NCBI GenBank assembly: GCA_913056305.1
Contig: CAJXMR010000017.1
Coordinates: 1-45,223 of the forward strand
Source of the DNA: an uncultured Ralstonia sp.
GTDB taxonomy: Bacteria; Pseudomonadota; Gammaproteobacteria; Burkholderiales; Burkholderiaceae
Length of the DNA stretch: 45,223 bases
Reading direction: 5' to 3'
The notes beneath the pieces are model-generated. The model was given only the letters and a program-made list of their open reading frames with translations. It was not told where the DNA came from and made no database searches. Positions 1 through 11,172 of the stretch are shown piece by piece. How positions within the stretch are numbered: position 1 is the first letter of the stretch; every line of letters begins with the position of its first letter. The translations under genes were made by a program, and so were the position numbers.

Positions 1-1
1 G

Positions 2-1411
2 GCGGTCATGTCCGCCGGCTTCTGGCTGTCGTTCGGCGCGGTGGCGATCATCTTCCTGGCCGCGCAGATGGCGGCCGATGCACGCCACGATCGCGAGCGG
101 CCAAGCGTGCTCGCGCGGGTGCAGCGCGGTCTGCGTGGTGCCACGCGCATTCAACTGGCGGTCACCTTCGGCCTGCTGCCGCTGACGCTGATCCTGTTCC
201 AGCAAACGTCGGTGGTGTCGGCGGCGGCGAACGGGCTGGCGATTCCCGTGGTCAGCTTCGTCACCACGCCGCTGGCGCTGATCGGCGCGGCGCTGCCCGA
301 TCTGTTTGCGCAACCGGTGCTGGCGCTGTCCGAGGCGAGCTTTGGCTGGCTGGCGGTGTGGCTGGAGTGGGTGGGGCGGCCGAGTTGGTCGGTGTGGGTG
401 GCGCCGTCGGCGCCGGTGTGGGCGTTGCTACTGGCCGTCGGCGGGGTCGTGCTGATGCTGGTGCCGGGCGGCCATCGCGCGTGGGCGTGGCGCGCGCAGG
501 GGGCCATCCTGCTGCTGCCCATGCTGCTCGCGCGCGTGCTGGTGCCGCAGCCGGGCGAGTTCCGCGTGGTGGCCTTCGACATCGGCCAGGGCGCCGCCGC
601 GCTGGTCGAGACCACCCACCACCGCCTGCTGTTCGATACCGGCCCACGTTATGGCGACCACGCCGACGCTGCCGCTCGCGTGATCGTGCCGTACCTGCGC
701 GGCCATGAGGCGCAAGCGCTGGATGCGCTCATCGTCAGCCACGAAGACAGCGACCATGCTGGCGCCACCGAAACGGTGATGGCTGCGGTGCCGGTGCGCA
801 CCATGTTGGCGTCCTTGCCGCCCGACCATGCATTGCGGGAGATTGCCCAGGCATACGACGTCGACGCCGCTGGCTGTGTCGCCGGCCAACGCTGGACGTG
901 GGACGGGGTGGACTTCGAGATCCTCCATCCGGTGCAGGCGCCCGCCGGTGGTGCGCGGGTGTCGAGCAACGCGCGCAGCTGCGTGCTGCGCGTCGGCAAC
1001 GCGCGCCATGCCGCTTTGCTGACCGGCGATATCGAAGTCGCCTAGGAGGCCGCGCTGATCGCCACCGAGTCTCCCGAGCGGCTCATGGCAGACATCTTGC
1101 TAGTTCCCCATCACGGCAGCAAGACGAGCTCCAGCGGGGCGTTTTTGGACGTGGTGTCCCCGCAGGTGGCGATTTTCCAGGTCGGCTACCGCAACCGGTA
1201 CGGTCATCCGCATCCGCAGGTATGGCAGCGCTATGTGGCGCGCGACATCAAGCGGCTGCGCACCGACCAGGCCGGTGCCGTCGTCATCGAGACGCACGGC
1301 GATGCGCTGGACGTGCAGACGGCGCGGTCGATGCGGCCGCGCTACTGGTCGTCGGCGCGCGAGGTTGAGACCTTGGCGAACGAGACGGAGCCGGCAGAAA
1401 CGCTGCCGTAA
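2..1411 (+). pseudogene. comEC: ComEC/Rec2 DNA-uptake channel, C-terminal part, interrupted by an amber codon
   Basis: ComEC forms the inner-membrane channel that takes up single-stranded DNA in natural transformation. The fragment is open at the window edge. It begins in the last membrane helices of the competence domain and continues into the C-terminal metallo-beta-lactamase-like domain, recognised by DIGQGAAALVET, then SHEDSDHAG, then VPHHGSKTSSS. A TAG stop at 1043-1045 falls after LLTGDIEVA. The same frame continues without any shift through EAALIA and the HHGS motif to a TAA at 1409-1411. Family members usually have a sense codon here, and a single C-to-T change of CAG (Gln) would give TAG. 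As read, the protein loses its last 120 or so residues. It may be a real nonsense mutation, a sequencing error, or a suppressed amber codon. Confidence 0.85.
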
Positions 1412-1439
1412 AACTTGGTGGCACGGTGGTTTCGCCCCA

Positions 1440-1469
1440 TTGTGGGTGTCAAAACCGCTGTGCTATAAA
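1440..1469 (+). promoter_or_regulatory. Candidate sigma-70 promoter of the Anbu operon
   Basis: TTGTGG at 1440-1445 and TATAAA at 1464-1469 are separated by 18 bp, which places the transcription start near 1476. It is the only good promoter-like pair between the end of comEC and the ATP-grasp gene. Assignment is by pattern only. Confidence 0.4.
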
Positions 1470-1474
1470 AACCA

Positions 1475-1498
1475 CATGCCGTGCAGCCGCACGGCATG
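1475..1498 (+). promoter_or_regulatory. Perfect 10-bp hairpin at the start of the Anbu operon leader
   Basis: CATGCCGTGC at 1475-1484 and its exact reverse complement at 1489-1498 enclose a 4-nt loop (AGCC). The element begins about where transcription from the upstream TATAAA would start, and ends 23 nt before the ATP-grasp start codon. No T-tract follows, so it is not a normal terminator for comEC. It could be a stabilising 5' hairpin or an operator. Confidence 0.6.
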
Positions 1499-1521
1499 GC
1501 AGTCCGTCAGGGGAGGAAAGC

Positions 1522-3003
1522 ATGACAGCCCGGTTCTATGATGAGATGCTCAACTGGCATGGCGAACGCAGCCCCCATGCCGCCGAACCGGCCCCGGCAG
1601 CGCTCGTCCAGCAAGGCGAGGTGCGCAGCCACTATGGTCGCTTCGCCGAATGGCTGGGCGCCCAGTCCGCCACCACGCTGCAGAACAAGCGTGCCGAGGC
1701 CGACCTGATCTTCCGCCGCGTCGGTATCACCTTCGCCGTGTATGGCGACAAGGACGAGTCCAACAGCGGCACCGAACGCACGATCCCGTTCGACATCATC
1801 CCGCGCATCTTCCCGGCCAGCGAGTGGGCCACGCTCGAGCGCGGCCTGCGCCAGCGCGTGGATGCGCTCAACCGCTTCCTGCACGACATCTACCACGAGC
1901 AGAACATTCTGCGCGCGGGGGTGATCCCGCCCGACCAGATCTACAACAACGCCCAGTACCGCCCCGACATGCTGGGCGTGAACGTGCCGCGCGACATCTA
2001 CGCGCACGTGGCCGGTATCGATATCGTGCGCGCCGGCGAGGGCGAGTTCTATGTGCTGGAAGACAACCTGCGCGTGCCCTCGGGCGTGTCGTACATGCTG
2101 GAAAACCGCAAGATGATGATGCGGCTGTTTCCAGAGCTGTTCGCGCGCAATCGTGTGGCGCCGGTCGCGCATTACCCTGACTTGCTGCTCGACATGCTGC
2201 GCAGCGTGTCGCCGCAGAACATCTCCGACCCGACCGTGGTGGTGCTCACGCCCGGCATGTACAACTCGGCGTATTTCGAGCACGCGTTCCTCGCACAGCA
2301 GATGGGCATCGAGCTGGTCGAAGGCCATGACCTGTTCGTGCAGGACGACCACCTCTACATGCGCACTACGCAGGGCCCGCAGCGCATCGACGTGATCTAC
2401 CGCCGCGTCGACGACGACTTCCTCGACCCGCTGGTGTTCCGCCCGGATTCCTCGCTGGGTGCGGCGGGGCTGCTATCGGTCTACCGCGCCGGCAACGTCA
2501 CCATCTGCAATGCCATCGGCACCGGCGTGGCGGACGACAAGTCGATCTACCCGTACGTACCGGACATGATCCGCTTCTACCTGGGCGAGGAACCGATCCT
2601 GAACAACGTGCCGACGTATATGTGCCGCAAGCCGGACGACCTGCAATACGTGCTCGACCACATGGGCGAGCTGGTGGTCAAGGAGACGCACGGCGCGGGC
2701 GGTTACGGCATGTTGGTCGGCCCGGCGGCCACCAAGGACGAGATCGCCGCGTTCCGCGAGGTGGTCAAGGCACGCCCCGACCAATACATCGCCCAGCCGA
2801 CGCTGGCGCTGTCCACCTGCCCGACCTACGTGGAAGCCGGCATCGCGCCACGTCACATCGATTTGCGGCCCTTCGTGCTGTCGGGCAAGGACGTGCGCAT
2901 GGTGCCGGGCGGCCTCACGCGCGTGGCGCTGCGGGCGGGCTCGCTGGTGGTCAACTCGTCGCAGGGCGGTGGGACGAAGGACACGTGGGTGCTGGAGCGC
3001 TGA
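1522..3003 (+). CDS. Circularly permuted ATP-grasp protein (DUF404/DUF407 type)
   Basis: This 493-residue protein belongs to the circularly permuted ATP-grasp family, thought to ligate peptides or amino groups using ATP; the substrate is unknown. Recognisable parts are the N-terminal DUF404-like segment (FYDEMLNWHGERSPHA, then IPFDIIPRIFPASEW), the LEDNLRVPSGVSYMLENR block, and the nucleotide-binding region VVKETHGAGGYGMLVGP near residue 395. I chose ATG 1522 because the purine-rich GGGGAGGAAAG lies just upstream and the family N-terminus begins there; the frame is open further upstream, but that part runs through the leader hairpin. It is the first gene of a set with the alpha-E, transglutaminase and Anbu genes, all on the same strand, which is a known conserved neighbourhood. 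Confidence 0.93.
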   Translation: MTARFYDEMLNWHGERSPHAAEPAPAALVQQGEVRSHYGRFAEWLGAQSATTLQNKRAEADLIFRRVGITFAVYGDKDESNSGTERTIPFDIIPRIFPASEWATLERGLRQRVDALNRFLHDIYHEQNILRAGVIPPDQIYNNAQYRPDMLGVNVPRDIYAHVAGIDIVRAGEGEFYVLEDNLRVPSGVSYMLENRKMMMRLFPELFARNRVAPVAHYPDLLLDMLRSVSPQNISDPTVVVLTPGMYNSAYFEHAFLAQQMGIELVEGHDLFVQDDHLYMRTTQGPQRIDVIYRRVDDDFLDPLVFRPDSSLGAAGLLSVYRAGNVTICNAIGTGVADDKSIYPYVPDMIRFYLGEEPILNNVPTYMCRKPDDLQYVLDHMGELVVKETHGAGGYGMLVGPAATKDEIAAFREVVKARPDQYIAQPTLALSTCPTYVEAGIAPRHIDLRPFVLSGKDVRMVPGGLTRVALRAGSLVVNSSQGGGTKDTWVLER

Positions 3004-3073
3004 AGGCTCGCTCGCGCATTGACGCAACCTCGAAACCTTGCAATCGACATAACCGAACACGACAGGGAACGCC

Positions 3074-4024
3074 ATGCTCAGCCGCACCGCAGACCACCTC
3101 TTCTGGATGGCGCGCTACACCGAACGGGCCGAGAACACCGCCCGCATGCTCGACGTCAACTACCAGACCTCGCTGATGCCGCAATCGGCGGAAATGGCGG
3201 AGCAGGGCTGGTGGGCGATGCTCGACATCTCCGAACTCACGCGGGTTTTTGATGAACGCTACGGCCTGCTCTCGCGTGACGACGTGATCGACTTCATGGT
3301 CCGCGACATGACCAACCCGTCGTCGATCATGAGCTGCCTGCGCGGCGCGCGCGAGAACGCCCGCGCGGTGCGCGGTTCCCTCACGACCGAGGTGTGGGAG
3401 ACCATCAACACCACCTGGCTGGAGGTGCAGCGCCTGATTGCCGAAGGCATGCTGCGCGATGACCCGTCGCAGTTCTTCGAGTGGGTCAAGTTCCGCTCGC
3501 ACCTGTCGCGCGGCGTGCAGCTCGGCACCATGCTCAAGGACGACGCGTTCTACTTCATGCGCCTGGGCACCTTCCTGGAACGCGCCGACAACACCGCGCG
3601 TATCCTCGACGTGAAGTTCCAGTCCACGCCCACGCGCGACGAGACCGCCGCCGAGCACGCGGATTTTTATCACTGGGCGGCCATCCTGCGCTCGGTCTCG
3701 GGCTTCGAGGTCTACCGCAAGATCTACCGCAACGTGATCACGCCGACGCGGGTGGCGGAGCTGCTGATCCTGCGCGGCGACATGCCGCGCTCGCTGCTGG
3801 CCAGCATGGACGAGGTGGTGGCGATCCTCTCCACGGTGCGCAACAGCCAGTCGTCGGAGACCGAGCGTCGCGCTGGTAAACTGCATGCCGACCTGCGGTA
3901 CGCCCGCATCGAGGATATTTTCGCGGTCGGCCTGCATCCGTGGCTGACCAACTTCCTGGAGCGCATTGGCGATCTGGGCAACGGCATCAGCCAGGATTTC
4001 CTGGTGCCGCTCGATGCGGTGTGA
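3074..4024 (+). CDS. Alpha-E domain protein (DUF403)
   Basis: A 316-residue, mostly alpha-helical protein of the alpha-E (DUF403) family. The start MLSRTADHLFWMARYTERAENTARMLD is characteristic, and the motif returns near the middle as FLERADNTARILDVKF, in line with the internal repeat of this fold. The function is not established. It almost always accompanies the permuted ATP-grasp protein and a transglutaminase-like protease, so it is presumed to work with them in making or handling a peptide. It follows the ATP-grasp gene by 70 nt and precedes the transglutaminase gene by 57 nt. Confidence 0.93.
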   Translation: MLSRTADHLFWMARYTERAENTARMLDVNYQTSLMPQSAEMAEQGWWAMLDISELTRVFDERYGLLSRDDVIDFMVRDMTNPSSIMSCLRGARENARAVRGSLTTEVWETINTTWLEVQRLIAEGMLRDDPSQFFEWVKFRSHLSRGVQLGTMLKDDAFYFMRLGTFLERADNTARILDVKFQSTPTRDETAAEHADFYHWAAILRSVSGFEVYRKIYRNVITPTRVAELLILRGDMPRSLLASMDEVVAILSTVRNSQSSETERRAGKLHADLRYARIEDIFAVGLHPWLTNFLERIGDLGNGISQDFLVPLDAV

Positions 4025-4081
4025 CACCCGGGGCACTTTGTATACATCGGGGCGTCGCATGTGTGCGGCGCCCGCGCCATC

Positions 4082-4918
4082 GTGAAATACCAAATTCGAC
4101 ATACCACGGTCTACCGTTATGCCGAGCCGCTGCGCCACAGCGTGCACGAGCTGCGGTTGACCCCCCGCAGCGGCCCGCTGCAGCAAGTGGACAGCTGGCA
4201 GATCCACGCCCCCGGCAACCTGACGCGCGCCACCGACGGCTTCGGCAACGTGGTGCACCACTTCACCCTGGGCAATCGCGCTGACGACGTCACCATCGAC
4301 GCCCGCGGCATCGTCGAGGCCTTCCCGTCCGGCGCGCCCGGCAGCCACGGTTTTGCCGACGCCCCCGGGGACGGGCGCTACCGCGTCTCGCCGCTGTACT
4401 TCCTGAGCACCACGCCGCTGACCTCCGCGCCGCCCGAGCTGGCCGCATTCGCACGCGAACATGCGCTGGTCCAGGGCGATGCCGAGTCGGCGTTGAGCCT
4501 CGCCCGGGCCATCGCCACGCGCGTGCGCTACAAGCCGAACGCCACCGACGTCGGCACCACGGCTGCCGAGGCCTTCAACCTGAGCGCCGGCGTCTGCCAG
4601 GACCAGGCGCAGGTGATGGTGGCATGCTGCCGGGCGCTGGGCGTGCCGGCGCGCTATGTCAGCGGCTACTTCCACGCGGTCGGCGAGGAAGACCTCGCCA
4701 GTCACGCGTGGGCCGACATCTGCCTCGACGCCGAGTCACACACGTGGTGCAGCATCGATGTCACGCACCAATGCTTTACCGACGGGCGCCACATCCGCCT
4801 GGCCGTCGGCCGCGACTACCAGTCGGCGGCGCCCATCCGCGGCATCCGCCAGGGTGGCGGAGCCGAGACGCTGGACGTGAGCATCTCGATTGAGCCGTTG
4901 CCCGCCGAGGCTGCCTGA
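4082..4918 (+). CDS. Transglutaminase-like cysteine protease family protein
   Basis: The 278-residue protein has the bacterial transglutaminase N-terminal region (KYQIRHTTVYRYAEPLRHSVHELRL) followed by the papain-like transglutaminase core. The catalytic triad is visible as Cys in SAGVCQDQAQV, His in SHAWADICLD and Asp in WCSIDVTHQ. Such proteins hydrolyse or cross-link amide bonds; the substrate here is unknown. The start is taken as GTG 4082, because the family begins at KYQIRHTT; an in-frame GTG at 4061 would add seven residues. It belongs to the Anbu operon and is followed after 92 nt by the Anbu gene. Confidence 0.92.
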   Translation: MKYQIRHTTVYRYAEPLRHSVHELRLTPRSGPLQQVDSWQIHAPGNLTRATDGFGNVVHHFTLGNRADDVTIDARGIVEAFPSGAPGSHGFADAPGDGRYRVSPLYFLSTTPLTSAPPELAAFAREHALVQGDAESALSLARAIATRVRYKPNATDVGTTAAEAFNLSAGVCQDQAQVMVACCRALGVPARYVSGYFHAVGEEDLASHAWADICLDAESHTWCSIDVTHQCFTDGRHIRLAVGRDYQSAAPIRGIRQGGGAETLDVSISIEPLPAEAA

Positions 4919-5010
4919 GTGAACTGAACACCGCTTCTAAGCGCGACGTTGCGTTGCAATTGACACGCTAGAATGCTTCCAACCCAACGATTTCGTTTGT
5001 CGCTTCGCCC

Positions 5011-5925
5011 ATGACTTATTGCGTCGCCATGCGCCTGGACGCTGGCCTGGTCTTCCTGTCGGACTCCCGCACCAATGCGGGCGTCGACGCCATCTCCACC
5101 TTCCGCAAGATGACCGTCTTCGAGCGCGAAGGCGATCGCGTCATGGTGCTGCTGACCGCCGGCAACCTCGCCATCAGCCAGGCCGTGCGCCAGGTGCTGA
5201 CCGAGGCGCGCGACAAGCCGCGCTCGCTGTGGACGGCGCGGGACATGTTCGAGGCTGCCACCATCGTCGGCGAGGCCGTGCGCGAGGTCTACGACCGCGA
5301 CGCCGCGGCGCTGGCCAAGGCCAAGATCGATTTCAACGTCAGCATCATCTTCGGCGGGCAGATCGGCGCCGAGCGGCCGCGCTTGTTCAACGTCTACGCC
5401 GCCGGCAACTTCATCGAAGCCACGCCCGAGAACTGCTACTTCCAGATCGGCGAGGCCAAGTACGGCAAGCCCATCATCGACCGCGTGATCCGTCCGGCGC
5501 TGCCGCTGGACGAAGCCGCCAAATGCGCGCTGATCTCGATGGATTCGACGCTGAAGTCGAATATCTCGGTGGGCCTGCCACTCGATCTGCTGGTCTACGA
5601 GACCAACTCGCTGCGCGTGACGCGCTTCGTCGCCATTGACGAGGAAAACCCGTATTTCGCGATGATCCGTGGCACCTGGGGCAAGCGCCTGCGCCAGGTG
5701 TTTGCCGAGATCGAAGATCCGGATTGGGAGACCGACACCACGCCGGCGCACCCGCTGCGCCGCGAAGGGCACCCGTCGGTCGAGGTGGAGCCGGTGCGTA
5801 TTGCGCCCCCTGCGCCGCCTGCCGCCGATGCCCCGGCCAAGCCGCAACGTGCGCCTGGTCCTGCGTTCGAGCAGGTCGCGACGCTGCAGCGCGTGGCCGG
5901 CAGCGGCAAGCCAGAGTCGCACTGA
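5011..5925 (+). CDS. Anbu, proteasome-like self-compartmentalising peptidase
   Basis: Anbu (ancestral beta subunit) is a bacterial relative of HslV and of the 20S proteasome beta subunit, and forms open helical or ring-like assemblies. The protein starts MTYCVAMRLDAGLVFLSDSRTNAGVD. After removal of Met the N-terminal Thr1 would be the nucleophile, with Asp17 (in LSDSR) and Lys32 (in FRKM) where HslV-type peptidases keep their catalytic residues. It has 304 residues, including a Pro/Ala-rich C-terminal tail of about 50 residues beyond the usual fold, which is probably disordered. No Shine-Dalgarno sequence is evident before the ATG. The presence of ATP-grasp, alpha-E and transglutaminase genes just upstream is the classical Anbu context. 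Its natural substrates are unknown. Confidence 0.93.
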   Translation: MTYCVAMRLDAGLVFLSDSRTNAGVDAISTFRKMTVFEREGDRVMVLLTAGNLAISQAVRQVLTEARDKPRSLWTARDMFEAATIVGEAVREVYDRDAAALAKAKIDFNVSIIFGGQIGAERPRLFNVYAAGNFIEATPENCYFQIGEAKYGKPIIDRVIRPALPLDEAAKCALISMDSTLKSNISVGLPLDLLVYETNSLRVTRFVAIDEENPYFAMIRGTWGKRLRQVFAEIEDPDWETDTTPAHPLRREGHPSVEVEPVRIAPPAPPAADAPAKPQRAPGPAFEQVATLQRVAGSGKPESH

Positions 5926-5948
5926 ACGCCAGCACAGGAGCCGGTTCG

Positions 5949-6770
5949 ATGCGCGATGTGATGCTCTTTTCGCATGCCAATGGCTTTCCGGTCGGCACGT
6001 ATCGGAAGATGCTGGGCGTGCTGGGTGACGAGTTCGACATCCGCGCGGTCGAGCGCTTCGGGCACGACCCGCGCTTCCCCGTCACGCGGTCCTGGCCAGG
6101 GCTGGTGAAGGAGTTGCTGGCGGAAATCGACGCGCAGCCCGAGCCGGTCTGGCTGGTCGGCCATTCGCTGGGCGGCTTCCTGAGCCTGATGGCGGCGCTG
6201 CGCCGTCCCGAGCGCGTACGCGGCGTGCTGATGCTGGATTCGCCGGTCATTGCGGGCTGGCGCGCCAAGCTGGTGCGCGTGGCGCAATGGCTCAACATTG
6301 ACGAGAGCCAATCCCCGGCGGCCGTCACCAAGAACCGGCGCAATCTCTGGCCCGATCTCGATGCGGTCTGGAGTCACTTCAAGGCCAAGCGCAAGTTCGA
6401 CCGCTGGGATGAAGACGTCCTGCGCGATTACGTCGAGCGTGGCACCGAGCCGACCGGCCGCGAGGCCGAGCGCACATTGCGTTTTTCGCGCGAGGTCGAA
6501 TACCAGATTTACCGCACCTTGCCGACCAATCTTGGTCGTCGCGTGTCCGGCGGCACGCCGTTCCCGGTCAGCTTCGTGGCGGGCACGCGCTCGCGCGAGG
6601 TCCGCCAGATCGGCCTGGGTGCGACCCGCCGCCTGGTCGGCAGCCGCCTGGGCTGGATCGAGGGCAGCCACCTGTATCCGATGGAAAAGCCGCTGGAAAC
6701 GGCTGACCTGATCCGCCGGTTGATCAACGAAATGCGCGCCGACGCAGGCGCCATGCGGCACGCCGCCTGA
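5949..6770 (+). CDS. Alpha/beta hydrolase
   Basis: A 273-residue alpha/beta-hydrolase-fold protein beginning MRDVMLFSHANGFPVGTYRKML. The HANGFP loop is the oxyanion-side motif, and the nucleophile elbow is LVGHSLGGF with Ser in the centre. A late His in WIEGSHLYPMEKP is a likely member of the triad. ATG 5949 was chosen because AGGAG lies eight bases upstream (5936-5940) and the fold begins here; the open frame upstream overlaps anbu out of frame. It starts 23 nt after the anbu stop and may be co-transcribed. The substrate is unknown; no lid domain points to lipase or dehalogenase activity. Confidence 0.9.
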   Translation: MRDVMLFSHANGFPVGTYRKMLGVLGDEFDIRAVERFGHDPRFPVTRSWPGLVKELLAEIDAQPEPVWLVGHSLGGFLSLMAALRRPERVRGVLMLDSPVIAGWRAKLVRVAQWLNIDESQSPAAVTKNRRNLWPDLDAVWSHFKAKRKFDRWDEDVLRDYVERGTEPTGREAERTLRFSREVEYQIYRTLPTNLGRRVSGGTPFPVSFVAGTRSREVRQIGLGATRRLVGSRLGWIEGSHLYPMEKPLETADLIRRLINEMRADAGAMRHAA

Positions 6771-6818
6771 ACAGGCAAATTCCGCCGTTCTGTCACGAAT
6801 CGCAAGGGGCACCTTTGG

Positions 6819-6824
6819 TATAAT
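6819..6824 (+). promoter_or_regulatory. -10 element of the pyrG promoter
   Basis: A perfect TATAAT lies 25 nt upstream of the pyrG start codon, which would give a 5' leader of only about 19 nt. I do not see a convincing -35 box 16 to 18 bp upstream. Confidence 0.5.
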
Positions 6825-6846
6825 CCGGCTTTCCCCGGCAAGCTAG

Positions 6847-8514
<1,668 letters not shown>

Positions 8515-8536
8515 GCGGCAGCGCACAGGAAACACG

Positions 8537-9391
8537 ATGAAACTCTGCGATTTCGAGGTCGGTCTCGACCATCCGTTCTTCCTGATTGCCGGCACCTGCG
8601 TGATCGAGTCCGAGCAGATGGCGATCGACACCGCCGGCACGCTCAAGGAGATCACGGGCGCGTTGGGCATTCCGTTCATCTACAAGTCGTCGTTCGACAA
8701 GGCGAACCGCTCGTCGGACGCGTCGTTCCGCGGGTTGGGGCTAGAAGAGGGCCTGCGCATCCTGGCGGAAGTCCGCCGGCAGGTGGGTGTGCCGGTGCTG
8801 ACCGACATCCACGAGATCGACGAGATCAAGCCGGTGGCAGCGGTGGTGGACGTGCTGCAGACGCCGGCCTTCCTGTGCCGCCAGACGGATTTCATCCGCG
8901 CCTGCGCGCAGAGCGGCAAGCCGGTCAACATCAAGAAGGGCCAGTTCCTCGCGCCGCATGACATGAAGAACGTCATCGACAAGGCGCGCCATGCGGCCCG
9001 CGATGCCGGCCTGCCGGAAGACAACTTCATGGCCTGCGAACGCGGCGCCTCGTTCGGCTACAACAACCTCGTGTCGGACATGCGCTCGCTGGCGATCATG
9101 CGCGAGACGGGCGCGCCGGTGGTGTTCGATGCCACGCACTCGGTGCAACTGCCGGGCGGCCAGGGCACCAGCTCGGGCGGCCAGCGCGAGTTCGTGCCGG
9201 TGCTGGCCCGCGCGGCCATCGCCACGGGCGTGGCGGGTGTCTTCATGGAAACCCACCCCGATCCCGCATGCGCAAAATCAGACGGCCCGAATGCCGTGCC
9301 GCTGCGCCGCATGAAAGACTTGCTGTCGGTACTGAAAGAACTGGATGTGCTCACCAAGCGCAGCGGTTTCCTGGAAAATCAGTTCGACTGA
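8537..9391 (+). CDS. kdsA: 3-deoxy-D-manno-octulosonate 8-phosphate synthase
   Basis: KdsA condenses phosphoenolpyruvate with arabinose 5-phosphate to make KDO-8-phosphate, the precursor of the inner-core sugar of LPS. The 284 residues match the family length, starting [19 protein letters not shown]. Conserved blocks include [31 protein letters not shown] and [13 protein letters not shown]. The residue after AGT is Cys21, where the E. coli enzyme has Asn. Cys there is the mark of the metal-dependent class, and the later SDGPN (instead of CDGP) agrees. ATG 8537 follows an AGGAAAC ribosome-binding sequence, and the gene is the usual partner of pyrG and eno. Confidence 0.97.
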   Translation: MKLCDFEVGLDHPFFLIAGTCVIESEQMAIDTAGTLKEITGALGIPFIYKSSFDKANRSSDASFRGLGLEEGLRILAEVRRQVGVPVLTDIHEIDEIKPVAAVVDVLQTPAFLCRQTDFIRACAQSGKPVNIKKGQFLAPHDMKNVIDKARHAARDAGLPEDNFMACERGASFGYNNLVSDMRSLAIMRETGAPVVFDATHSVQLPGGQGTSSGGQREFVPVLARAAIATGVAGVFMETHPDPACAKSDGPNAVPLRRMKDLLSVLKELDVLTKRSGFLENQFD

Positions 9392-9458
9392 TCCCACCTG
9401 ACCGGCGGCTCCCCCAGCCGCTGACGTCGCCATCGATTCAGCATCCGGAGAGAGACAC

Positions 9459-9749
9459 ATGGCCGCTGGCTACATCCTCGCGTACGTGGACGTGACCGAC
9501 CCCGTGCAATACGAGCAATACAAAGTGCTGTCGACCAAAGCCTTTCAGGTTCACGGCGCCGAGCCGCTGGTGCGTGGTGGCAAGACCGAGTCGTTGGAAG
9601 GCGAGTGGAACCCTACCCGGGTTGTGGTGCTCAAGTTTCCGAGCTATGACGCCGCCAAGGCGTTCTACGACAGCGAGGAATACCACGCTGCCCGTGACGC
9701 GCGCGCCAAGGCCGCGCACATGAACATGATCGTGGTCGAAGGCGTCTGA
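9459..9749 (+). CDS. DUF1330 family protein
   Basis: A 96-residue protein of the DUF1330 family (ferredoxin-like alpha-beta barrel fold, often dimeric). It begins MAAGYILAYVDVTDPVQYEQYK and contains the family block FPSYDAAKAFYDSEEY. The function is unknown. It lies between kdsA and eno on the same strand, a conserved position in Burkholderiaceae, with a GGAGAGAG ribosome-binding sequence upstream. No catalytic residues are obvious. Confidence 0.92.
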   Translation: MAAGYILAYVDVTDPVQYEQYKVLSTKAFQVHGAEPLVRGGKTESLEGEWNPTRVVVLKFPSYDAAKAFYDSEEYHAARDARAKAAHMNMIVVEGV

Positions 9750-9781
9750 GCCTGTCGATTGCGTCGCATTACCTGCTTTAA

Positions 9782-11083
<1,302 letters not shown>

Positions 11084-11100
11084 TCCTTCGCAGTTTCGCT

Positions 11101-11145
11101 CCGGATCACCGTGCGACCGCCGCTTGGCGGTCGCGTGGTATCCGG
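11101..11145 (+). other. Long near-perfect stem-loop between eno and ftsB
   Basis: The stem pairs 11101-11106 with 11140-11145, 11108-11110 with 11137-11139, two G-T wobble pairs (11111-11112 with 11135-11136), and then nine perfect pairs, 11113-11121 with 11126-11134, closed by GCTT. C11107 is a bulge. About 20 base pairs form in total. No T-tract follows, so it is probably not a classical terminator. It may protect the 3' end of eno mRNA or lower ftsB expression. Confidence 0.7.
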
Positions 11146-11172
11146 GGTGGCTGATTGCCCACGCCTGACCGT

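Noticed and set aside
1426..1521. N-terminal extension of the ATP-grasp protein
   Set aside because: It would be translated through the leader hairpin and is not needed for the fold; a purine-rich site directly precedes ATG 1522.
2951..4705. A 584-codon open frame on the minus strand
   Set aside because: Antisense to the alpha-E and transglutaminase genes, with no motif and no start signal.
4960..4974. TTGACA (4960-4965) and TAGAAT (4969-4974) as an anbu promoter
   Set aside because: The two boxes are only 3 bp apart and neither finds a good partner at 16 to 18 bp, so no separate promoter is supported.
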